In this document: piece by piece, positions 1-5,634 of the stretch | Position numbering within the stretch: position 1 is the first letter of the stretch | How the letters are laid out: each line of letters starts with the position of its first letter | Source of the DNA: Planifilum sp021793745 | Lineage (GTDB): Bacteria > Bacillota > Bacilli > Thermoactinomycetales > DSM-44946 | Reading direction: 5' to 3' | Assembly (NCBI GenBank): GCA_937983105.1 | Contig: CALKAM010000145.1 | Coordinates: 1-5,749, forward strand | DNA length: 5,749 nucleotides | Notes under the pieces: model-generated | Databases searched by the model: none | What the model was told of the DNA's origin: nothing | What the model saw: the letters and a program-made list of their open reading frames with translations, nothing else | Translations under genes and position numbers: made by a program

Positions 1-1
1 T

Positions 2-52
2 GAGGAAATCGCATCAAAAATAAATGAATTGATTGCGGCGCTGAAAGGTTGA
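2..52 (+). CDS. C-terminal end of an unidentified upstream gene (partial)
   Basis: The frame is open from the window edge and ends at TGA 50-52, leaving 16 residues, EEIASKINELIAALKG. They look like a charged amphipathic helix. Nothing in them allows a family call. In many HK97-type phages of Bacillota the gene just before the small terminase encodes an HNH endonuclease that assists cos cleavage, so that is the guess from position only. The reading frame itself could be chance, but the helix-like composition and the abrupt start of non-coding GC-rich sequence right after the stop favour a real gene end. The stop codon overlaps the first inverted repeat of the cos-like region. Confidence 0.5.
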   Translation, partial: EEIASKINELIAALKG

Positions 53-137
53 CCCCCCCGGGTCAGCCGAGCGGCCTGGCCGTTGGGGACCGACGCGGGG
101 CACCTTCGCGCAACACACAGGCCATTTTCACATGACC
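51..137 (+). other. Candidate cos (packaging) site region
   Basis: This non-coding stretch lies between an upstream gene end and the small terminase. It contains a run of seven C, a GC-rich core (gaccgacgcggggcacc, 88-104) and several short symmetries. These are gaccc/gggtc at 51-55 and 60-64 around a 4-base loop, cggcc/ggccg at 72-76 and 78-82 around one base, and cgcg at 94-97 and 107-110. The heptamer gaccccc occurs at 51-57 and again at 134-140. In many Gram-positive cos phages with P27-type small terminases, the cohesive-end site lies just upstream of the small terminase gene and is GC-rich with local dyad symmetry. The cos call rests on position and composition; the exact nick positions cannot be read from one internal window. 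Confidence 0.55.
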
Positions 138-155
138 CCCTCCTTTTCCGGAGGG
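138..155 (+). repeat. Perfect 6-bp stem-loop upstream of the small terminase gene
   Basis: The arms ccctcc (138-143) and ggaggg (150-155) are perfectly complementary around a ttttcc loop. No T-tract follows on either strand, so it is not a typical intrinsic terminator. It sits between the GC-rich cos-like core and the small terminase ribosome binding site. It could be part of the terminase recognition site, or an mRNA structure in the leader of the packaging genes. Its right arm, ggaggg, resembles a Shine-Dalgarno core, but no start codon lies at a usable distance. Confidence 0.5.
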
Positions 156-185
156 CAAAAAGAGGTGATAGACGGGGTGAGATAA

Positions 186-548
186 ATGCCGAATAAAAAA
201 GAATTGACAAAAGATGACAAGATCAAGAAAGAGGTTCGGCGATTAAAACGGATTTACAAAGATTTGGAAGGAAAAAAGAAACAGGTTGTCGATGGCCTGA
301 TCAATGAGGCGGCCTATATGAAGGCTACGCTGGAAGAACTGAAAGTCATGATCGACGAAAAAGGCCCGATTGACGAGATGTCGCAGGGATCATATTCGAT
401 CCTGCGAGAACATCCAGCAGTAAAGACCTACAACACCATGATCCAACGTTACACGACGGTGATCAAACAGCTTGCCGACTTGTTGCCAAAAGAATTGCCG
501 AAGGAGGATGACGACGGCTTCGAGTCGTTCGTGAGCGAACGTGATTAA
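186..548 (+). CDS. terS: Phage terminase small subunit, P27 family
   Basis: This 120-residue acidic/basic helical protein is the likely DNA-recognition subunit of the packaging motor. It would bind the cos region just upstream and load the large terminase. Residues 9-60 are rich in K, R, E and L and look like long helices. Residues 74-101 (HPAVKTYNTMIQRYTT followed by VIKQLADLLP) match the conserved C-terminal core of P27-type small terminases (Terminase_4), where a 'NPavk..n..i...' helix precedes a 'LGL.P'-like end. The length is at the short end for the family. The ATG at 186 is chosen because ggggtga (174-180) gives a good ribosome binding site 5 nt upstream; the aggtgat at 163-169 is too far away. 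The last 8 nt overlap the large terminase gene, the usual arrangement for a terminase pair. The family call rests on the C-terminal motif and on position. Confidence 0.87.
   Translation: MPNKKELTKDDKIKKEVRRLKRIYKDLEGKKKQVVDGLINEAAYMKATLEELKVMIDEKGPIDEMSQGSYSILREHPAVKTYNTMIQRYTTVIKQLADLLPKELPKEDDDGFESFVSERD
526..541 (+). promoter_or_regulatory. Hairpin at the large-terminase start (possible translational coupling)
   Basis: The arms cgttcg (526-531) and cgaacg (536-541) form a perfect 6-bp stem around the loop tgag. The last base of the stem is the G of the GTG start of the large terminase. No Shine-Dalgarno sequence lies at normal spacing. The nearest strong one, aaggagg at 501-507, is 33 nt upstream. 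A second, competing pairing exists between acgac (511-515) and gtcgt (524-528). Ribosomes finishing the small terminase would melt the hairpin, so the downstream gene is probably translated mainly by coupling. That role is inference; the symmetry is directly visible. Confidence 0.4.
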
Positions 549-2223
549 GTATCCGCTTGATTACAACCCGATCCTCGAATACTGGCAGAAGATCGAAAGC
601 GGCGAGGAGATCGTTTCCGACAAGGTGCGGAGGGTGTATAAAAAATTGGTCTCCGATCTGAACGATGAGAACAGCGAATGGGAATACAACCCGAAACGGG
701 CCAACCACGCCATTGAGTTCATCGAGAACTTTTGCAAGCATAGCAAGGGCAAGATGGGTGGCAAGCCGTTTTTACTGGAATTGTGGCAGAAAGCGCTGGT
801 AGCCGCGCTGTTCGGCTTCGTTCACAAGATCGATGGAACGCGGAAGTACCGGGAACTTATCCTCATCATTGCCCGGAAAAACGGGAAGTCGACCCTTGGT
901 TCAGCGATTGCCTTATATATGCTTGTGGCCGATGGAGAAGCGGGGCCGGAGGTCGTATCAGCAGCCACAAAGAAAGACCAGGCCAAAATCATCTGGTCGG
1001 AGTCCAAGCGCATGGTGAAGAAATCCCCTGTCCTGCGGAAGCGAGTGAAAACCCTTGTCCATGAGTTGATCAGCGAGTTTAACGACGGCACATTCAAGCC
1101 GCTGTCCAGCGACAGCAACACCCTGGACGGTCTCAACGTCCACTGTGCGCTCATTGACGAGCTCCACGCCATCGAGGACAAAAACCTGTACGACGTGATC
1201 GTGGACGGCATGTCAGCGCGGGAACAGCCGCTATCGATCATCACGACGACGGCAGGACCCGTCCGGGAAGGAATCTTTGACATCAAATATGATGAAGCCG
1301 AGCGCATCATCAACGGATACGACGATCCGGACGGCTACAAAGATGAGCGGGTTCTGCCGCTCATCTACGAGTTGGACAAGCGGGAAGAATGGGCCGATGA
1401 GCGCTGTTGGAAGAAAGCCAACCCCGGACTGGGAACAGTCAAAAGCATTGACCAGTTGCGGCAGAAGGTGAAGAAGGCACAGGCTAATCCTTTGTTGGTG
1501 AAGAACCTGCTGACAAAGGATTTTAACGTTCGGGAGACCACATCCGAGGCGTGGCTCACGTTCGAGCAGATCAACAATACGGAGACGTTCGACATCGCGA
1601 CGCTCCAACCCCGATATGGCATTGGCGGTGTGGACCTTTCAAGTACCACCGACCTAACCGCGGCCTGTGTTTTGTTCATGCTCCCGGGAAACGACAAAAT
1701 CTATTTCGATCATATGTACTGGCTGGCGGAGGAGCTGCTTGAAAAGCGGACCAAGGAGGACAAAATCCCGTATGACATCTGGCACGAACAGGGGCTATTG
1801 AGGACATGCCCGGGGAACAGTGTCCACCCCAAGTATGTGACCGAGTGGTTCTTGGAAGTGATGAACGACAAAGGGATTTACCTGCCGTGGATCGGGTACG
1901 ACAGTTGGAGCGCAAAGTATTGGGTTGAAGAGATGGAAGGGTATTTCGGCAAAGAAGCCATGATCCCGGTGATTCAGGGCAAGAAGACATTATCGGCACC
2001 GATGAAAAAGCTGGGCGCTGATTTAGAAAGCAAGAAAGTCGTCTACAACAACAACCCGATCACCAAATGGTGCCTGACCAATACCTCGATTGACGAGGAC
2101 AAAAACGGAAACATCCAGCCAATCAAAAGCAATTCGCGACGCCGCATCGACGGATTGGCGGCCATGCTGAACGCCTATGTGGTGCTTCAACAAAAGCTGA
2201 ACGACTATCTCAACATGATTTAA
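541..2223 (+). CDS. terL: Phage terminase large subunit (packaging ATPase and nuclease)
   Basis: The 560-residue motor protein would cut concatemeric DNA at cos and drive its translocation through the portal. The N-terminal ATPase (Terminase_1 type) shows a Walker A-like loop ARKNGKST at 111-118 and a Walker B ALIDELH at 203-209 with D206 and catalytic E207. A coupling-type motif SIITTTAG follows at 232-239. The C-terminal RNase H-like nuclease has the metal-binding acidic residues expected of the family: D365 in GGVDLSSTTD, D454 in GYDSWSAK, and D537 in RRIDGLAAM. Length and layout are full for the family and no frame break is seen. The GTG at 541 is the first start after an in-frame TGA at 532-534. 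It gives the N-terminus 'YPLDYNPILEYWQKI', which resembles related terminases. It overlaps the small terminase by 8 nt and lacks a close ribosome binding site. Confidence 0.97.
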   Translation: MIKYPLDYNPILEYWQKIESGEEIVSDKVRRVYKKLVSDLNDENSEWEYNPKRANHAIEFIENFCKHSKGKMGGKPFLLELWQKALVAALFGFVHKIDGTRKYRELILIIARKNGKSTLGSAIALYMLVADGEAGPEVVSAATKKDQAKIIWSESKRMVKKSPVLRKRVKTLVHELISEFNDGTFKPLSSDSNTLDGLNVHCALIDELHAIEDKNLYDVIVDGMSAREQPLSIITTTAGPVREGIFDIKYDEAERIINGYDDPDGYKDERVLPLIYELDKREEWADERCWKKANPGLGTVKSIDQLRQKVKKAQANPLLVKNLLTKDFNVRETTSEAWLTFEQINNTETFDIATLQPRYGIGGVDLSSTTDLTAACVLFMLPGNDKIYFDHMYWLAEELLEKRTKEDKIPYDIWHEQGLLRTCPGNSVHPKYVTEWFLEVMNDKGIYLPWIGYDSWSAKYWVEEMEGYFGKEAMIPVIQGKKTLSAPMKKLGADLESKKVVYNNNPITKWCLTNTSIDEDKNGNIQPIKSNSRRRIDGLAAMLNAYVVLQQKLNDYLNMI

Positions 2224-2233
2224 AGGGGGTGAT
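2223..2233 (+). promoter_or_regulatory. Ribosome binding site that decides a TTG start for the portal gene
   Basis: The sequence aagggggtgat starts on the last base of the large-terminase stop codon. It closely matches the 16S rRNA anti-Shine-Dalgarno complement AAGGAGGTGAT, with one mismatch. The core gggggtg (2225-2231) lies 5 nt before TTG 2237. No ATG or GTG in the portal frame is nearby, and the TTG gives the expected short 'MGFWSRLFRF' portal N-terminus. Confidence 0.75.
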
Positions 2234-2236
2234 CGA

Positions 2237-3484
2237 TTGGGTTTTTGGAGCCGTCTTTTCCGCTTTCGGAATCGGATTCCAGAACAGCAAAGCGTGAGGG
2301 TTGAATTGATCACCGAACGGGGGAACGGCTTTTATTCGTGGCACGGGGATCTGTACCGGTCGGACATCGTTCGGTCCTGTATCCGACCCACGGCCAAAGC
2401 CATCGGCAAGCTGGCGGCCAAACATATCCGGGAAGGGCCGAATGGTGTACAGGTTAACCCGGAGCCATACATGCGGTTTCTCCTTGAAGAACCAAACCCG
2501 TTCATGAGCGGCCAGATGTTGCAGGAGAAACTGGCCACGCAACTCAAACTCAACAACAACGCGTTTGCCTTGATCATCCGGGATGAGTTTGGCTATCCAA
2601 CGCAGATTTACCCGATTCCATGCACGGCGGTTGAAGCGATTTATGACGCATCCGGAGAGTTGAACCTCAAGTTCACGCTACGCAATGGAAAACAGGCGCA
2701 GTTCCCGTATCGCGACATCATCCATCTCAGGCAAGACTTCCACCAAAACGACGTGTTTGGGGACAGTCCGGCGGAAGCGATCACGTCGCTGATGGAGATC
2801 GTGAACACCACGGACCAGGGCGTGGTGAAGGCCATCCAGAACAGTAACGTTATCAAATGGCTGCTCAAGTTTAAGCAGGTGCTCAGGCCGGAGGACATCA
2901 AGAAACACGTCGATGATTTTGTCAAAAACTATCTCTCGATCAACAGCGAAACGGGAGGCGCGGCGGCGGCTGACGCCAAATATGATGTCGAGCAAGTCAA
3001 GCCGGAAAGCTATGTGCCGAATGCAGCGCAAATGGACCGAACGCTGCAGCGGGTATATAGCTTTTTTAATACCAACGAAAAGATCGCCCAATCCAAATTC
3101 ACCGAGGATGAATGGGTGTCTTTTTACGAGTCCGAGATCGAGCCATTGGCGATCCAGATGAGTCACGAGTTTACCCGTAAGCTGTTCAGCCGGAAGGAAC
3201 GGTCTTTCGGGAACAGGATCATCTTTGAAGCGTCTAACCTGCAGTATGCCAGCATGAGGACCAAATTGGGACTGGTGCAGATGGTTGACCGCGGGGCCAT
3301 GACACCGAACGAATGGCGAAAGATCCTGAACATGGGTCCGATTGAAGGCGGCGACCAGCCGATCCGCCGTTTGGATACCGCGGCAGTACCCAGTGAAGGA
3401 GGTGATGGCATGGATGAGGGGCAAAGCGAAGGACAATCTGAGCAGCCTGCTGCAGATCAAAAACCAAACCGAAACCAGCGCTGA
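2237..3484 (+). CDS. Portal protein, HK97 family
   Basis: The 415-residue protein would form the dodecameric ring at the unique capsid vertex, through which DNA enters and leaves and on which the terminase docks. Family signs run in order. There is a short basic, hydrophobic N-terminus (GFWSRLFRFRNR). SDIVRSCIRPTAKAIGKLA follows at 42-60, LLEEPNPFMSG at 82-92 and LNNNAFALI at 105-113. Further on are the IIHLR strand at 161-165, GDSPAEAI at 175-182, and the C-terminal MTPNEWRKILNMGPIEGGDQ at 355-374. All are typical of HK97-type (Phage_portal) proteins. Length is normal. The last 25 or so residues (DEGQSEGQSEQ and a P/N/Q-rich end) look disordered and overlap the protease gene. The start is TTG, supported by a strong ribosome binding site. 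The gene begins 13 nt after the large terminase stop. Confidence 0.96.
   Translation: MGFWSRLFRFRNRIPEQQSVRVELITERGNGFYSWHGDLYRSDIVRSCIRPTAKAIGKLAAKHIREGPNGVQVNPEPYMRFLLEEPNPFMSGQMLQEKLATQLKLNNNAFALIIRDEFGYPTQIYPIPCTAVEAIYDASGELNLKFTLRNGKQAQFPYRDIIHLRQDFHQNDVFGDSPAEAITSLMEIVNTTDQGVVKAIQNSNVIKWLLKFKQVLRPEDIKKHVDDFVKNYLSINSETGGAAAADAKYDVEQVKPESYVPNAAQMDRTLQRVYSFFNTNEKIAQSKFTEDEWVSFYESEIEPLAIQMSHEFTRKLFSRKERSFGNRIIFEASNLQYASMRTKLGLVQMVDRGAMTPNEWRKILNMGPIEGGDQPIRRLDTAAVPSEGGDGMDEGQSEGQSEQPAADQKPNRNQR
3396..3406 (+). promoter_or_regulatory. Ribosome binding site of the prohead protease, inside the portal gene
   Basis: AAGGAGGTGAT here is a perfect match to the Bacillus-type anti-Shine-Dalgarno complement. 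It sits in the coding sequence of the portal's C-terminal tail. It decides the protease start: the ATG at 3405 overlaps it and is too close, while the ATG at 3414 lies 11 nt after the GGAGG core and 7 nt after the whole match. An upstream TTG at 3342 in the same frame has no such site. Confidence 0.8.
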
Positions 3485-4136
3485 CCTCTATTTCTACGGG
3501 GACATCGTGAGTAGCTGGTGGGGGGCATGGGACGATACAGACCAGTATCCCAGCGCCGTCCGTGATTTCCTGAAAAACGCCGAGGGAAAAGACCTGAACA
3601 TCTATATCAACAGCGGCGGCGGGGCTGTGTTTGCCGGCATGGCCATTTACAACATGCTCAAACGGCACAACGGCTTTAAAACTGTCTATGTGGATGGCGT
3701 GGCGGCATCCATCGCCTCCGTCATTGCGCTGGCCGGTGATCGGATCATCATCCCGTCCAATGCGTATCTGATGATCCACAAACCGTGGACCATTGCGGTC
3801 GGGAACGCGGATGATCTGCTGAATATGATAGAGATGCTAGATAAAGTCGAGGAAGGAATCATCAACGTCTATGCCGATCATCTGGCGGACGGCGTGGACA
3901 TTGAAACGATTAAGGAGATGGTGGCCAAAGAGACATGGATGACCGGCGATGAAGCCGCACGATATTTTAACGTGGAAGTGGGGCCGCCCTTGGAGGCGGT
4001 TGCTTACAGTGGGGAGATGCTGGATAAGTTCCGGAATGCGCCGCAACAACTGAAAGATGCAAAGAAAAAGAGTCTTGCCGTATACCGGGCAAGGCTCAAT
4101 TTGTTGAAACTCAAAGGGGGTACAATCGATGAATAA
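3414..4136 (+). CDS. ClpP-like prohead maturation protease
   Basis: The 240-residue serine peptidase (S14/ClpP fold) most likely removes the N-terminal scaffolding domain of the capsid protein during head maturation. With the start at 3414, the ClpP-type features are LYFYGDI at 25-31 and the oxyanion/substrate strand INSGGGAVFAG at 65-75. The nucleophile loop DGVAASIAS spans 94-102, with S99 as the likely nucleophile. YLMIHKPW at 118-125 holds the likely catalytic H122. ETWMTGDEAARYF at 173-185 matches the conserved C-terminal helix. By my hand alignment, the position of the ClpP catalytic Asp is not an Asp here, so the third triad member is unclear. The N-terminus overlaps the portal gene by 71 nt, and the stop overlaps the capsid gene by 8 nt. 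ATG 3405 is an alternative start, three residues longer. Position between portal and capsid genes supports the role. Confidence 0.94.
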   Translation: MRGKAKDNLSSLLQIKNQTETSADLYFYGDIVSSWWGAWDDTDQYPSAVRDFLKNAEGKDLNIYINSGGGAVFAGMAIYNMLKRHNGFKTVYVDGVAASIASVIALAGDRIIIPSNAYLMIHKPWTIAVGNADDLLNMIEMLDKVEEGIINVYADHLADGVDIETIKEMVAKETWMTGDEAARYFNVEVGPPLEAVAYSGEMLDKFRNAPQQLKDAKKKSLAVYRARLNLLKLKGGTIDE

Positions 4137-5379
4137 AAAGGAGTATTTGGAAAAGCGTAAAGCACTTTTGGAACAAGCTGAAGTGCTTTTGAAAGAAGGC
4201 AAGTTGAAAGAGTTTGAGGCCAAAGAACAGGAGATTAAGGACCTGGACGAAAAGTTTGAGGCATACGCCAAAGCGCAAGCCAATATGAACGCTTTGAAAG
4301 AGAGAAAAGTGGTGGATATGGTGGTGGACATGACGAAACAACAAGACGGCACGGTGGCCTCTACGAAGCCTGTCGAGGCCAAGGATGAGAAACAGGTGTA
4401 TCTCCGGGCCTGGGCCAAGGACATGATGGGGCAGCCGCTGACCGAAGAAGAGCGTGTCGTGTTTGACAAGTTCAATGCGGATGTCAAGAACGCTGTGCAA
4501 ACCACGAACGAGCACGCCGTGGTGATTCCGGAAACGGTTCGCGACGGCATTTGGAGAGAGGCCGGCGAGCTGTACCCGATTCTTGGGGACGTGAGTATGA
4601 CCTTTGTTCCCGGCGATTTGACCATCATCAAAGAGGTGAACAGCGGTACGGATGCGGAGTGGTATGATGAGCAAACCGCTGTTACCGATGGCGATTTCCA
4701 ACTGGCTGAGTTGAACCTCACTGGTTGCGAGCTGGCGAAGGCTATCCCGGTCAGTTGGAAACTCCGCAAAATGTCCATTGATGCGTTTATTGCCTACATC
4801 CAAACCCTGCTTGCTGAAAAAATGGGTGCCGCATTAGCAAAAGCAATTGTCAGCGGTCAGGGTAAACCTGGGCCGAGCGACCCGTGGAAACCGCAGCCAC
4901 GGGGGATCGTCACGGCGATCAAGGCTGAAGCTGGAACTCCCCAAATTATCACTTATGACCCGAATGCGGAAACTCCCGATCCGCTGACCTACGATAAGCT
5001 GGCTCAAGCGATGGGGTTGATTAAATCCGCATACAAGACCGGCGCGGCAATATATGCGAAAAGTTCCGTGATCTGGGGAACCTTGGCTTTGATCAAAGAC
5101 AACAATGGTCGCCCACTGTTTGTCCCTGACGTGACGACCGGCGGTGTAGGGCGGATCTTTGGGGTTCCGGTTAAAGAAGAGGACAGCGTTCCTGATGGTG
5201 ATATCCTGATTGGGAACGTTGACCGCGGTTATGCCATGAACGTCAACGAAAACATGACCATCTATACGGAGGATCATGTGAAACAGCGCTATACCGACTA
5301 TATGGGTTATGCGCTGGTTGACGGGGATGTGCTCACTACGAAAGCGTTTGCCTACATTGAGAAAATTTCTGCTGCTTAA
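4129..5379 (+). CDS. Major capsid protein, HK97 fold, with N-terminal scaffolding domain
   Basis: The 416-residue protein builds the icosahedral shell. Residues 1-60 are rich in K, E, L and A in a heptad-like pattern and should form a coiled-coil delta domain that serves as internal scaffold; no separate scaffold gene is present. HK97-fold signs follow. VVIPETVRDGIWREAGE at 131-147 starts the core. The acidic extended E-loop is about 168-192. LAKAIPVSWKLRKMSIDA at 202-219 leads into the spine region. Then come SGQGKPGP and QPRGI at 242-260, and RPLFVPDVTTGG with RIFGVPV at 328-348. The domain ends with GDILIGNVDRGYAMNV at 357-372. The start is ATG 4129 with aaaggggg (4113-4120) as ribosome binding site 8 nt upstream. 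Proteolytic removal of roughly the first 100-125 residues by the upstream protease is expected from the family; the exact site is not visible. Only one Cys is present (C200). Confidence 0.95.
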   Translation: MNKKEYLEKRKALLEQAEVLLKEGKLKEFEAKEQEIKDLDEKFEAYAKAQANMNALKERKVVDMVVDMTKQQDGTVASTKPVEAKDEKQVYLRAWAKDMMGQPLTEEERVVFDKFNADVKNAVQTTNEHAVVIPETVRDGIWREAGELYPILGDVSMTFVPGDLTIIKEVNSGTDAEWYDEQTAVTDGDFQLAELNLTGCELAKAIPVSWKLRKMSIDAFIAYIQTLLAEKMGAALAKAIVSGQGKPGPSDPWKPQPRGIVTAIKAEAGTPQIITYDPNAETPDPLTYDKLAQAMGLIKSAYKTGAAIYAKSSVIWGTLALIKDNNGRPLFVPDVTTGGVGRIFGVPVKEEDSVPDGDILIGNVDRGYAMNVNENMTIYTEDHVKQRYTDYMGYALVDGDVLTTKAFAYIEKISAA

Positions 5380-5385
5380 TCACCT

Positions 5386-5425
5386 GAGTAAAGGGCCGGG
5401 CCAATCGGTTCGGCCCTTACTCTTT
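5386..5425 (+). terminator. Rho-independent terminator-like hairpin after the capsid gene
   Basis: The left arm gagtaaagggccg (5386-5398) pairs with cggcccttactc (5411-5422), with one unpaired A. The loop region can extend the stem by two G-U and two C-G pairs (ggcc 5399-5402 with ggtt 5407-5410), leaving the tetraloop aatc. That makes about 16 pairs starting 7 nt after the capsid stop. A short T-rich tract (ttt, 5423-5425) follows and is then broken by ggg, so termination is probably partial. Placement between the highly expressed capsid gene and the low-copy connector genes suggests attenuation. Its base ends only 3 nt before the ribosome binding site of the next gene. Confidence 0.75.
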
Positions 5426-5438
5426 GGGAGTGATGACA

Positions 5439-5624
5439 GTGTTCACGGGTAAGGTGATCAAGAAATTCATCGACAAGCACACCCGGAAACGTTATGAGGC
5501 CGGGCAGGAATACCGACACAAAGATGAAAAGCGCTTGCAGGAACTCAGCAAACTGGGCTTTGTCGAGTACGAAAGCAGTGATAAAAAGCCCAAAAAGAAA
5601 TCTAGAGTCAAGTCTAAAAAGTAG
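5439..5624 (+). CDS. Small Lys-rich phage protein of unknown function
   Basis: The 61-residue protein lies between the capsid and connector genes. Its core, KVIKKFIDKHTRKRYEAG (5-22), then EYRHKDEKRLQELSKLGFVEY (24-44 in outline), has the pattern of a small beta-rich phage protein. That pattern, 'fiD..T...Y..G..y...deeR...L...GfV', is often found at this spot in head modules of Bacillota phages. Its role is not established from the sequence; a minor head or connector-associated part is possible. The end (about 48-61) is a run of Lys, Ser and Arg, likely disordered and able to bind nucleic acid. The GTG at 5439 is chosen because gggag (5426-5430) lies 8 nt upstream. ATG 5433 (two residues longer) is possible but only 2 nt from that site, and TTG 5424 lies in the terminator tail. 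Confidence 0.72.
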   Translation: MFTGKVIKKFIDKHTRKRYEAGQEYRHKDEKRLQELSKLGFVEYESSDKKPKKKSRVKSKK

Positions 5625-5634
5625 GTGGCCGTAA

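Noticed and set aside
138..160. Stem-loop 138-155 as a transcription terminator for the upstream gene
   Set aside because: The stem is followed by caaaaag rather than a T-tract, and on the minus strand there is no T-tract either, so it is kept only as a structural repeat.
204..232. TTGACA at 204-209, possible -35 promoter element
   Set aside because: It is inside the small terminase coding sequence and no TATAAT-like -10 element occurs 16-18 nt downstream (gaaaga is found instead).
783..1064. 93-codon plus-strand frame inside the large terminase gene
   Set aside because: It overlaps the ATPase domain of a confident gene in another frame and has no plausible ribosome binding site or family signal.
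2678..3460. 260-codon open frame on the minus strand across the portal gene
   Set aside because: It lies fully antisense to a clearly recognised portal gene, has no recognisable protein motif and no supporting ribosome binding site. Long antisense frames are common opposite GC-balanced coding sequence.
3837..4778. 313-codon open frame on the minus strand across the protease end and capsid gene
   Set aside because: Ser/Leu/Phe-rich composition is what the reverse complement of Lys/Glu-rich capsid codons gives. No family signal, and the sense strand is a confident capsid gene.
4111..4803. 230-codon open frame on the minus strand overlapping the capsid N-terminal half
   Set aside because: It is a shadow of the capsid coiled-coil region, with His/Leu/Phe repetition and no recognisable motif.
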